Part shown: one piece after another, positions 13,511 to 20,698 of the stretch
Position numbering within the stretch: the stretch's first letter is position 1
Layout of the letters: each line of letters starts with the position of its first letter
Source: Saprospiraceae bacterium
GTDB taxonomy: Bacteria; Bacteroidota; Bacteroidia; Chitinophagales; Saprospiraceae
Length of the DNA: 21,028 nucleotides
Reading direction: 5' to 3'
NCBI GenBank assembly: GCA_025455635.1
Contig: JALOMF010000006.1
Coordinates: 1 to 21,028 of the forward strand
Position numbers and translations under genes: made by a program
The notes under the pieces: generated by a model
Seen by the model: only the letters and a program-made list of their open reading frames with translations
Told to the model about the DNA's origin: nothing
Databases searched by the model: none

Positions 13511-15382
13511 ATGACGCCCTTCCTCCGCCTGCTTTCCCACCTCCGCAACTACAAGCCGCTGCTTGTGGCCAATATCCTGTGCAACCTGCTGATGGTGGTG
13601 TTCTCGGTGGTGAGCATACCGGCCATCATCCCGTTCCTGAACATTCTGTTGGGAGAAGAACAGGCCATGACCGAGCCGCCGACCGGGGGGCTGTCGTTGG
13701 AGCGCATCAAGGACCACGTGAACTTCTACCTCAGCCAAATCATCGCCGAGAACGGCAAGCGGACGGCGCTGGCCTATGCCCTCGGCTTGGTGCTGGTGCT
13801 GTATTTCTTCAAGAACCTGTTCCGCTACCTCTCGCAGTTCTTCCTCTCGCCCGTGCGCAATGGAGTGGTGCGTGACCTCCGCCAAGAACTCTACGACAAG
13901 ATGCTCGCCCTGCCCCTCGCCTACTACTCCGAGGAGCGCAAGGGCGACCTGCTGGCCCGCATGTCGGTGGACGTGCAGGAGGTCGAGTCGAGCATCCTAA
14001 ACGTGCTGGAGAGCATCATCCGGGAGCCGATGATGATTGTCGGGGCCTTCGCCTTCATGGTCTATGTCAGCCCCGGCATGACGCTGTTCGTACTGGTGCT
14101 GCTGGCCTTCACGGGCCTCGTCATCGGGCGGGTGGGCAAGCTGCTCAAGCGGCAGTCGAGGGCGGTACAGGAGCGGCTGGGCGGCCTGATTTCGATGATG
14201 GAGGAAGGAATCGGCGGCCTGCGTATCATCAAGGGCTTCAATGCGGAGGGCTTCCAGTCTGCCCATTTCCGAAGGGAAAACAACGAGTACCGACGGCTGC
14301 TGGTGCGGCTGCTGTGGCGGCGTGACCTCTCGTCGCCGCTCACCGAGTTCCTCGGCGTGGCCACGGTGGCCGTGCTCATCTGGTATGGCTACAGCGAGGT
14401 GGACCGGGAGGTGCTCACCGTGCCCACGTTCTTCGCCATGCTCTATGCGTTTTTCAGCATGATAGAACCGGCCAAGAAGTTTGCTGCTGCTTTTTACAAT
14501 GTGCAAAAAGGCATGGCCGCCGTGGAGCGCATTGACAGCATCCGGCAGGCCGATTTGCGGATTTTGGAAAAACCGGACGCCAAGCCCGTTGCCAGTTTTG
14601 AGGACAAAATCGAACTGCGAAACGTTGGTTTTGCCTATGCAAACAGCAACCGCAGCGCCGTGGAGGGCATTGATTTGACCATCAAAAAAGGAAAAATCGT
14701 GGCAATCGTAGGGCCATCGGGCGCTGGCAAGAGCACCCTCGCCGACTTGCTGCCCCGCTTCTTCGACGTGACGAGCGGCGAGATTTTTTTGGATGGAACT
14801 AACATCCAAGATTACCGCCTGCGTGACCTCCGCCGCCTGATGGGCATCGTGACCCAGGAGCCGGTGCTGTTCAACGACAGCATTTTCAACAATATCGCCT
14901 TTGGCATGACGGGCGTGACGCAGGCTGCCGTGGAGCAGGCCGCCCGCATTGCCCATGCCCACGATTTCATCATGGAGACCACAGAAGGCTACCAGACCAA
15001 TATCGGCGACCGGGGCGTGAAACTGAGCGGCGGCCAACGCCAACGCCTCACCCTCGCCCGTGCCGTGCTCGCCAACCCGCCCATTCTCATCCTCGACGAG
15101 GCCACCTCGGCGCTCGACTCCGAGTCGGAGCGGCTGGTGCAGGATGCGCTGGACGTGCTGATGAAAAACCGGACGAGCATCGTCATCGCCCACCGCCTGA
15201 GCACGGTGCAGCATGCTGACGAAATCGTGGTGATGAAGGATGGCCGCATCATCGAGCGGGGCTCGCACGACCAATTGATGCAGCGGGGCGGGGAGTACGG
15301 GAAGCTGGTGGACTTGCAGTCGTTTTTATTTTTAGTAAAAAATCAAATGCCCGTGGCAGTCACCACGGGCCTTTGTTTTTAG
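13511..15382 (+). CDS. MsbA-like ABC exporter (fused membrane and ATPase domains)
   Basis: A 623-residue half-transporter that would act as a homodimer in the inner membrane. The first about 330 residues are a six-helix type IV exporter domain, with YYSEERKGDLLARMSVDVQE at 138-157 and IEEG/GGLRIIKGFN-type coupling motifs. The ATPase half has Walker A GPSGAGKS at 401-408, Q-loop Q449, signature LSGGQ at 505-509, Walker B ILILDE at 525-530 and H-loop H561. By family this exports lipids (lipid A flippase MsbA-like) or peptides; a multidrug role is also possible. The conserved part ends at DLQSF (601-605). The last 18 residues are encoded by the terminator hairpin itself, and the TAG stop lies in its T-tract. 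It starts 7 bases after the permease stop, so it is likely co-transcribed. Confidence 0.92.
   Translation: MTPFLRLLSHLRNYKPLLVANILCNLLMVVFSVVSIPAIIPFLNILLGEEQAMTEPPTGGLSLERIKDHVNFYLSQIIAENGKRTALAYALGLVLVLYFFKNLFRYLSQFFLSPVRNGVVRDLRQELYDKMLALPLAYYSEERKGDLLARMSVDVQEVESSILNVLESIIREPMMIVGAFAFMVYVSPGMTLFVLVLLAFTGLVIGRVGKLLKRQSRAVQERLGGLISMMEEGIGGLRIIKGFNAEGFQSAHFRRENNEYRRLLVRLLWRRDLSSPLTEFLGVATVAVLIWYGYSEVDREVLTVPTFFAMLYAFFSMIEPAKKFAAAFYNVQKGMAAVERIDSIRQADLRILEKPDAKPVASFEDKIELRNVGFAYANSNRSAVEGIDLTIKKGKIVAIVGPSGAGKSTLADLLPRFFDVTSGEIFLDGTNIQDYRLRDLRRLMGIVTQEPVLFNDSIFNNIAFGMTGVTQAAVEQAARIAHAHDFIMETTEGYQTNIGDRGVKLSGGQRQRLTLARAVLANPPILILDEATSALDSESERLVQDALDVLMKNRTSIVIAHRLSTVQHADEIVVMKDGRIIERGSHDQLMQRGGEYGKLVDLQSFLFLVKNQMPVAVTTGLCF
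15337..15380. terminator. Bidirectional terminator between the ABC exporter and DUF3078 genes
   Basis: GCCCGTGG (15349-15356) pairs with CCACGGGC (15363-15370) around CAGTCA. Plus-strand reading is followed by CTTTGTTTTT; minus-strand reading by a T-rich stretch (complement of 15337-15347). The two genes converge here. The plus-strand CDS runs through it. Confidence 0.85.
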
Positions 15383-15394
15383 GTAAAAAACTGC

Positions 15395-16348
15395 TTACTT
15401 CTTTGTAGCCAGTGCATAGGAAAAGCCCAAAAGGTAGTAAGCCTGGATTGGGTTGTCCGTTTTGAGGGCAGCGAGTGCCTCCTGCTTGTTGCTACGAAGG
15501 CCAAGCTCAAGGCCGATGCCGATGCCGCGGACGGCGGTGGTGAGGCCGTTAATCCAAGTCCAGTTGTGGAGGTCGCTGTCTTTGTAGCTGAAGAAGCCGG
15601 ACAGGTTCGATTTCCAAGCTAGGTTTTTGAAGAGCTGGCGCTTGTAGTCTGCCACGACCTTGCAGCCGAGCGATGACTGGTAGTCGAAGCCATCGCCGTC
15701 GGAGAATACGAAGTTATAGTTCAGCGGGTGGAACACAACGACCATGTCGGTGACGGGAGTCCAAGTGGCACCGGCGCCGATGTCGAGGTAGCCGGGGTTG
15801 TTGAACTTGCCATCGAGGATGGAGGTGCGGTACTCGCCCAGGGTCGAGAGTGCCCATTTTTCAGCGAGTTTGTAGCCGAAAAGTGAGGTGATGTTGAAGG
15901 CATCGGCGGCTACTTGGAAGTCATCGTTGTCAGTTTCAATGGTTTCATCGTCAAATTTCAACCAGCCCAAGGTTAGGTTGGTGTTGTTGCGCCAGAAGTA
16001 TTTTTTCTGCTGCAGGTTGGCATAGCCATTTGCGGTGAGGCCGATGTTGACGGCTTTTGTTTTTGGCGTTCCTTTGGAAAACCAGTTATTGAAGCCGGAG
16101 AAGTTCAGGCCCATGTTGCCGAGTGCGCCCACGTCCCAGCGGGGGTAGGGGGTCAGCTTGTCGGTGAGGGCATCCACCTCGCCTTTGAGGGCGCCGACTT
16201 TGCCAGTGATTTCGGCGAGTTGTGCTTCAAGCGTGGCAAGTTCTGCTGCTTTGGCCGCTTTAGTGGCGGTCATTTCTTCGACAGTTTGTGCATTTGCTGC
16301 GAAGCAGATCGTGAACATTGCTAGAATAGGGAGTAAATGTTTTTTCAT
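15395..16348 (-). CDS. DUF3078-family outer-membrane beta-barrel protein
   Basis: The ATG at 16348 gives 317 residues and starts a signal peptide, MKKHLLPILAMFTICFAANAQ, cleaved after NAQ or NA; an ATG at 16420 in the same frame would add 24 residues before it. The mature protein begins with a coiled-coil of about 45 residues (many Ala, Glu, Lys and Leu in heptads). The rest is a run of alternating amphipathic strands rich in Trp, Tyr, Asn and Gly, e.g. WDVGALGNMGLNFSGFNNWF and the following WRNNTNLTLGWLKFDD, which fits the DUF3078 family of Bacteroidota. The final residues LGFSYALATKK form a last barrel strand. Function in the family is unknown; an outer-membrane location is expected. The gene follows the MscS-like gene on the same strand after 68 bases. 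Confidence 0.82.
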   Translation of the reverse strand: MKKHLLPILAMFTICFAANAQTVEEMTATKAAKAAELATLEAQLAEITGKVGALKGEVDALTDKLTPYPRWDVGALGNMGLNFSGFNNWFSKGTPKTKAVNIGLTANGYANLQQKKYFWRNNTNLTLGWLKFDDETIETDNDDFQVAADAFNITSLFGYKLAEKWALSTLGEYRTSILDGKFNNPGYLDIGAGATWTPVTDMVVVFHPLNYNFVFSDGDGFDYQSSLGCKVVADYKRQLFKNLAWKSNLSGFFSYKDSDLHNWTWINGLTTAVRGIGIGLELGLRSNKQEALAALKTDNPIQAYYLLGFSYALATKK

Positions 16349-16391
16349 AATCCAGTATCGTAGTTTTAAAAATGAAAGATTTGTTTCAATG

Positions 16392-16434
16392 GAGCGCCAA
16401 CACGAGTTGGGGCTTTTCACCCAATTTGGCGCTC
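16392..16434. other. Nested hairpin overlapping the 3' end of the MscS-like gene
   Basis: GAGCGCCAA (16392-16400) pairs with TTGGCGCTC (16426-16434), and inside it TTGGG (16407-16411) pairs with CCCAA (16420-16424). The right arm encodes the last residues of the MscS-like protein. There is no U-tract on either strand, so it is more likely an mRNA-processing or attenuating structure than a terminator. Confidence 0.5.
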
Positions 16435-17238
16435 GTTCGAGAATATTTCTACTTTTTCAGACGTGAGTTTCTTCAATGGTATCACAATTATTTTGCCCTC
16501 GCCTTGTAGAGTGATGGAATTGCTGTCCATGGCGATGACCCTTCCTTTTGACCCGTCAATGAGGACATAGTCACCAATTTTCACTTTGTTTTTACTGTAA
16601 AACGAGGCCAAAAAATTGGCCATGGTGTCCCTGGATGCAAAACCGTACCCAATGGCGAATGCCAAGACCACGCCGCCGAGGATGACGGTGAGGTTGGAGG
16701 TGATGAGCGAGGTTTCGATGCTGGCTTGGGCCAGTGCGCTGATGGTCAGCGTGAGGAAGACTAGGTAGAAAACGAAATTGGCGATGATTTTCCCAGAGGA
16801 TATTCCCAGTGCGTTGGTGGTGGTGAGCACGATGTTTTTCACGAACTCGGCCAAGTAGATGCCGAATACGAACAGTGCCAATGCCGACAGGAGCTTAGGC
16901 AGGTAGGAAATCATATCTTTGACCATAGCCGATACGATGGGCACGCCCATGACATCGGTAGCCATCATAAGGAAGACCATTAGCAATAAGTAATAGGCCA
17001 GCTTTGAGAAGAAGAAACTGAGCTTTAGCTTAAAACCTGCCTTCTGGGCAAATTCTGTCTCGTTTATCTTATCGCCAAACCTGTCTAGGTTAAGGCCGGA
17101 CAGCAGTTTTTCCAGTGCTTTGGCCACGAATTTGGCGATAAGCCAACCTATCAGCAATACGATGGATGCTTTCGCCACGTTCACCGCTGCGGAAGCGAAC
17201 TGAAACAGTACTTGTTTAACTACCTCTATGAATTCCAT
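16417..17238 (-). CDS. MscS-like mechanosensitive channel-family protein
   Basis: A 273-residue membrane protein. The N-terminal half has two repeats of the conserved TM-helix type found in MscS relatives (about 15-40 and 110-140) and further segments around 70-95 and 155-200, with the pore-lining glycine/alanine-rich stretch ILGGVVLAFAIGYGFASRDT (about 189-208). The short beta domain IGDYVLIDGSKGRVIAMDSNSITL is typical of MscS proteins and is the best evidence. The C-terminal alpha/beta vestibule is absent, so this is a short form. Such proteins relieve osmotic or membrane stress. It lies 69 bases after the 101-residue gene of the ECF sigma operon, with its own candidate promoter box in that gap. 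Confidence 0.88.
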   Translation of the reverse strand: MEFIEVVKQVLFQFASAAVNVAKASIVLLIGWLIAKFVAKALEKLLSGLNLDRFGDKINETEFAQKAGFKLKLSFFFSKLAYYLLLMVFLMMATDVMGVPIVSAMVKDMISYLPKLLSALALFVFGIYLAEFVKNIVLTTTNALGISSGKIIANFVFYLVFLTLTISALAQASIETSLITSNLTVILGGVVLAFAIGYGFASRDTMANFLASFYSKNKVKIGDYVLIDGSKGRVIAMDSNSITLQGEGKIIVIPLKKLTSEKVEIFSNERQIG

Positions 17239-17273
17239 GTTAATTGTCTTGTTTTGATTATCAAACCTGCCGC

Positions 17274-17281
17274 CAAAATTA
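17274..17281 (-). promoter_or_regulatory. Candidate -7 promoter box for the MscS-like gene
   Basis: On the minus strand TAATTTTG (complement of CAAAATTA) matches the TAnnTTTG consensus, 36 bases before the ATG at 17238. It would allow transcription apart from the sigma-factor operon. No clear -33 box. Confidence 0.4.
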
Positions 17282-17307
17282 CGGAAATACCCAATGCAGC
17301 GTGAGTG

Positions 17308-17613
17308 TTACATCGCAGTGTCGGTGTCGTCGGGTGGGAAGGAGCCAGCCATGCCGGGAGTTTTCCCGTCGGTATCTGGGTCGGCGCTGCCCTCAGGCAG
17401 CTCGTTTTTGACGGCGGTATCTAGTTCTTTGATGGTGCCGCCCAAGGTGAGGATGAACATCTCGAACACCTTTGGGATATACAGTTCCATGGCTTGCCCC
17501 ATCATGGACAAAATCTGCAAGCTACCAAGGACGTGCTCCTCGATTTCAGGAGGAGGCGGGAACCGCTGTTCGTCCTCCTCCATTATTTGTTTGAAACTGT
17601 TGGTAGTGCTCAT
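17308..17613 (-). CDS. Hypothetical protein downstream of the ECF sigma factor
   Basis: A 101-residue protein I do not recognise. The N-terminus is polar and proline-rich (MEEDEQRFPPPPEIEEHVLG at 11-30). The middle (about 30-60, LGSLQILSMMGQAMELYIPK followed by VFEMFILTLGG) is a hydrophobic, probably amphipathic helix, and the C-terminus is acidic and Pro/Gly-rich (ending DDTDTAM). No signal peptide. It begins 16 bases after the sigma-factor stop codon, so the two are surely co-transcribed. A short partner directly after an ECF sigma gene is where an anti-sigma or accessory factor often lies, but no zinc-finger anti-sigma motif or membrane-spanning domain is evident, so this is only a positional guess. 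Confidence 0.72.
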   Translation of the reverse strand: MSTTNSFKQIMEEDEQRFPPPPEIEEHVLGSLQILSMMGQAMELYIPKVFEMFILTLGGTIKELDTAVKNELPEGSADPDTDGKTPGMAGSFPPDDTDTAM

Positions 17614-17628
17614 GATTCAAAGCATTAA

Positions 17629-18204
17629 TTACTGTTCTTCGGGGTATAAGTCGTTGTAAACCATTTGGGCTTTGTGTTTGGCTCTTTTGATTTTCATTTT
17701 TATGGCGCTTTCGGTTTTGTTGAGCATTTTGGCGATGTCCTTTATTTGGAGGTCGTCTTGGTACTTCATCAACAAAATGGCTTTGTCGCCGATGGGAATA
17801 TTATCCAGTACCACCCTGAGGCGGTCTGATTGCATGGTCAATAGGGCTTCGTCGTGTACTTCCTCCAGCAAGTCTGGGAGGCGCTCCATATCGTCCGAGA
17901 AGATGTCTCCGGTTTTTTTCTTTTTCCTCAGCACGTCAATGCAGTAATTGTACGTGATGGAATAAACCCAAGTTGAGAATTTTGCCTGCTCCCCGAACTG
18001 TCCAAGGTTCAGGAATATCTTCATGAAGATGTCTTGCGCAGCATCTCTTGCCAAATGTTCTTCCTTCAACAGGGATATACACTTGCCGTAAACCTTACCG
18101 GAGTACCTCCTGTAAAGTGCAGTGAAATGCCTTGTTTCCTTCGTCGCAAGGTATTTCCTTATCAAGTCAATGTCCTGTTCCTTGGAAATGTCTTCTGTTT
18201 CCAT
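17629..18204 (-). CDS. ECF-type RNA polymerase sigma factor (RpoE family)
   Basis: A 191-residue ECF sigma factor. Region 2 spans about residues 24-90, with RDAAQDIFMKIFLNLGQF and KFSTWVYSITYNYCIDVLRK (binding of core polymerase and -10). A linker carries an acidic stretch, then region 4 covers about 125-180, with LDNIPIGDKAILLMKYQDDL and the helix-turn-helix IKDIAKMLNKTESAIKMKIK contacting -35. It has no extra domain. Such factors switch on envelope- or stress-response genes on a signal, often regulated by an anti-sigma factor. The neighbours are a 101-residue unknown protein, an MscS-like channel and a DUF3078 outer-membrane protein, which would fit an envelope-stress regulon; that is inference from gene order only. 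Confidence 0.94.
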   Translation of the reverse strand: METEDISKEQDIDLIRKYLATKETRHFTALYRRYSGKVYGKCISLLKEEHLARDAAQDIFMKIFLNLGQFGEQAKFSTWVYSITYNYCIDVLRKKKKTGDIFSDDMERLPDLLEEVHDEALLTMQSDRLRVVLDNIPIGDKAILLMKYQDDLQIKDIAKMLNKTESAIKMKIKRAKHKAQMVYNDLYPEEQ

Positions 18205-18270
18205 TCAACTGGCAAGTAGGCTTTTCCTAAGAAAATAGCATTGTAAACTCCCTTGCTACCTTCTACTAAA

Positions 18271-18318
18271 TGATTGAAAATCAATCAGTTATTGTGAAAA
18301 ATTATGCAAATTTTTGCA
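18271..18318. promoter_or_regulatory. Two short palindromes upstream of the ECF sigma gene
   Basis: TGATTG-AAAAT-CAATCA (18271-18287) and TGCAAA-TT-TTTGCA (18305-18318) are perfect inverted repeats 67-114 bases before the sigma ATG. They are candidate operators in the divergent gap between the sigma gene and the M28 peptidase gene; no protein can be assigned. The rest of 18205-18855 is AT-rich with no gene seen. Confidence 0.4.
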
Positions 18319-18520
18319 CGAAAATAGGAAAATTACTTCTTTCGGCGGGGGATTTAGTAATTCAGACGCATTTAGCGCCCAGCGGGTACACTTTTTTAGA
18401 ATAAAAAAATGGAAAACGGCAAAAAAATGCTAAAAACCGCAGGTGATGGGAAAAAAAAAGAGGCAGCGCTCTTGTAGCACTACCTCAGCCCTAACCAAAT
18501 AAAACCAAATTATTTATCTT

Positions 18521-18550
18521 CGATAACCAGTAGGGTAAAACCCCTACGGG
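18521..18550. promoter_or_regulatory. Palindromic GTAGGG/CCCTAC element
   Basis: GTAGGG (18530-18535) and CCCTAC (18542-18547) flank TAAAAC, and a loosely similar GGTGTAAAAACTAC follows at about 18566-18579. An imperfect hairpin (about 18460-18486, GAGG...CCTC) lies just before. Could be an operator or the 5' part of a structured leader; not assigned. Confidence 0.3.
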
Positions 18551-18855
18551 CCAACTTTCATGCTTGGTGTAAAAACTACTCTTAGTTTCTGAACGCTAAG
18601 GTAAAATCTTTATCAACAACTTTCCAACTGATTTTTTCAAAAAAATCATCAAACGATTGATGGAATAATGTTGAATTTTGCCTTCTAAGCTAATATTTGG
18701 TAATTTAAAGTTTGTTTTTTGAAAAAAAGAACTGTATTTATAGGTTTTTAAGGTTGATAATTCTGAAAACGGCCTATTAGATGATTGTAAAAAAAATATG
18801 CCATCTATTCAAAAATATGCCAGCTTTGGCGGCAATTTTTCAAAATACTCTAAGC

Positions 18856-20274
18856 ATGATACATGCCTTTGCCCTCCGTCTTTGCCTCCCCTTACTTAGT
18901 GTCCTAGTCACGTTTACCACTAAGGCACAGACCAGTACGGGTCAACATGACACTAACGACGACGCCCGCTATATTAGGAGCATTCATGATATGGCCTTAA
19001 CCGATGGCCGCTGCTATCCTTGGCTGCACCATCTCACAAAAAGAGTCGGGGCAAGGCTGGCGGGTTCACCGCAGGCCGCTGCCGCTGTGGAATTTACCTA
19101 CCAGATGCTCGACACGCTTGGCCTCGACTCCGTCTGGCTGCAGCCCTGCATGGTGCCGCATTGGGTCCGCGGTGAAAAGGAAGTGGTGCGCATCGCACAG
19201 TCGGAGATGGGCACTGTGGAACTGCATGCCCTCGCCCTCGGCAACTCGGTGGGCACCGGCGAAGCGGGCCTCAGTGCCGAAGTGGTAGAGGTGATGGGCT
19301 TAGGCGACTTGGAGAAATTGGGCGCAGCCCGATTGAAGGGCAAAATCGTGTTCTTCAACCGCCCCTTCGATGCCACCAAGCTGAACACCTTCGAGGCTTA
19401 CGGCGGGGCGGTTGACCAACGGGGCAGCGGCCCCTCAGAGGCTGCCAAGTATGGTGCAGTGGCCGTGCTCGTGCGTTCGATGGCCTCTGGCCTTGACGAC
19501 GTGCCGCACACGGGAGGCCTTGGCTACCGGGATGGCATCCCGAAAATCCCGGCCTGTGCCATCTCCACCAACGATGCCGAACTTTTGAGCGGCATCTTGG
19601 AAAAAGGCCCTGTCAAGGTTTACATGCGCACCACTTGCCAGGCACTCGGCGACAAGCCTTCCTTCAACGTCATCGGGGAGGTCCGGGGCAGCGAGCACCC
19701 CGATGAGATTATCTTGGTCGGTGGCCACCTCGATTCTTGGGACGTAGGCGAGGGTGCCCACGATGATGGCGCTGGCTGCGTACAATCAATGGATGTTTTA
19801 CAAGTATTTAAACGCCTGAATTACAGGCCAAAACGCACGATTCGGTGCGTGCTTTTTATGAACGAGGAGAACGGCCTGCGGGGCGGTACCGCCTACGCCG
19901 ATGAGGCATTGCGTAAAGGGGAGCGGCACTTGGTGGCCATCGAGAGCGATCGGGGCGGATTCGTGCCAAGGGGCTTCACGGTGGATGGCGAGTCGGCGGG
20001 CTTCGTGGAAAAACTGCGGGCCATGCAGGCTTGGTCGCCCCTGCTCGAACCTTATTATTTGCATGTAAAAAAAGGCGGTGGCGGGGCCGATATTTCACCC
20101 CTGAAAAAACAGGGCGCACTGCTCATCGGCTATGAGCCGGACTCGCAGCGGTACTTTGACTTTCACCACACAGCGGCCGACGTTTTTGAGGTGGTCAACA
20201 AGCGCGAGCTGGAGCTAGGAACTGCGGCCATGGCTAGCCTAATTTATCTGATGGACAAGTACGGTTTGGAGTAA
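18856..20274 (+). CDS. Secreted M28-family metallopeptidase (carboxypeptidase Q/aminopeptidase-like)
   Basis: I chose the ATG at 18856 (472 residues) because it begins a signal peptide, MIHAFALRLCLPLLSVLVTF, followed by TTKAQ at the cleavage site; the same frame is open from an ATG at 18781. The mature protein has a PA-domain insert (about 185-270) and an M28 catalytic domain. Its zinc-site motifs are all present: GGHLDSWD (H291, D293), GAHDDGAG (bridging D303), MNEENG (catalytic E337, ligand E338), ESDRGG (D365) and the last histidine in FDFHHTAAD (H437/H438). Such enzymes cleave amino acids from peptide ends with two zinc ions. The HLDSWDVG and HHTAAD forms fit the carboxypeptidase Q-like branch rather than classic leucine aminopeptidase, though the two are hard to separate by eye. 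Export to the periplasm or outside is expected. Confidence 0.92.
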   Translation: MIHAFALRLCLPLLSVLVTFTTKAQTSTGQHDTNDDARYIRSIHDMALTDGRCYPWLHHLTKRVGARLAGSPQAAAAVEFTYQMLDTLGLDSVWLQPCMVPHWVRGEKEVVRIAQSEMGTVELHALALGNSVGTGEAGLSAEVVEVMGLGDLEKLGAARLKGKIVFFNRPFDATKLNTFEAYGGAVDQRGSGPSEAAKYGAVAVLVRSMASGLDDVPHTGGLGYRDGIPKIPACAISTNDAELLSGILEKGPVKVYMRTTCQALGDKPSFNVIGEVRGSEHPDEIILVGGHLDSWDVGEGAHDDGAGCVQSMDVLQVFKRLNYRPKRTIRCVLFMNEENGLRGGTAYADEALRKGERHLVAIESDRGGFVPRGFTVDGESAGFVEKLRAMQAWSPLLEPYYLHVKKGGGGADISPLKKQGALLIGYEPDSQRYFDFHHTAADVFEVVNKRELELGTAAMASLIYLMDKYGLE

Positions 20275-20334
20275 AATATGGACAAAACAAAACATTTTCA
20301 TAAAAAATGAATATATTATGCATGAGAGGTGTGA

Positions 20335-20499
20335 CACTATAACTACCTTAGTGCTGGTTTAGAAGGACATCTCACCAATTATCTGGCCTTGCAGAATTGG
20401 TTTAGTACGCTATCAAAGCTTTTTACAGCGGTGCAATCGGCGCACCATTTCCAATCGAAATCAAAAGCAAAAGTCAGCAAGACCAGGCTGATTATCCCT
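20335..20499 (+). pseudogene. Possible coding remnant
   Basis: A 55-codon open frame without a start codon lies between TGA (20332-20334) and TAA (20500-20502). Its first part, HYNYLSAGLEGHLTNYLALQ, reads like real protein, and a short ATG frame (20307-20342) shifted by one base precedes it, as if a decayed gene had a frameshift. I do not recognise the family. Random occurrence is quite possible. Confidence 0.2.
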
Positions 20500-20529
20500 T
20501 AAAGAAATTCCCATTTTCCGATTTATTGA

Positions 20530-20597
20530 TTGCCGCTAGGCGCTCACTGTAGCGTGTGGCGGCATATTGTCATTGTGCGTACTCCGCACTGTAGCTA
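20530..20597. other. Tandem hairpins with a repeated CACTGTAGC
   Basis: TGCCGC (20531-20536) and GCGGCA (20558-20563) form an outer stem with an inner CGCT/AGCG pair. A second stem, GTGCG/CGCAC (20575-20579, 20585-20589), follows. CACTGTAGC occurs in the first loop region and again after the second stem. This GC-rich, structured patch stands out in an AT-rich gap (20275-20698) and lies about 100 bases before the LRR-like gene. Confidence 0.4.
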
Positions 20598-20698
20598 CAA
20601 GTTCGGTTAAGCAATATTTCCCCTGCTGTTCAAAAAGTTGACAGTGGCGGGACAGGAGATTCTTTTTTCAATTTTTAACCAAATTCAATTTTTTGACA

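Noticed and set aside
12701..13885. 394-residue minus-strand open frame over the permease and exporter genes
   Set aside because: Q/H-rich shadow of GC-rich coding sequence crossing two real genes; no domain visible.
13997..15274. 425-residue minus-strand open frame
   Set aside because: Opposite the ABC exporter, which has all its ATPase motifs; this frame has none of its own.
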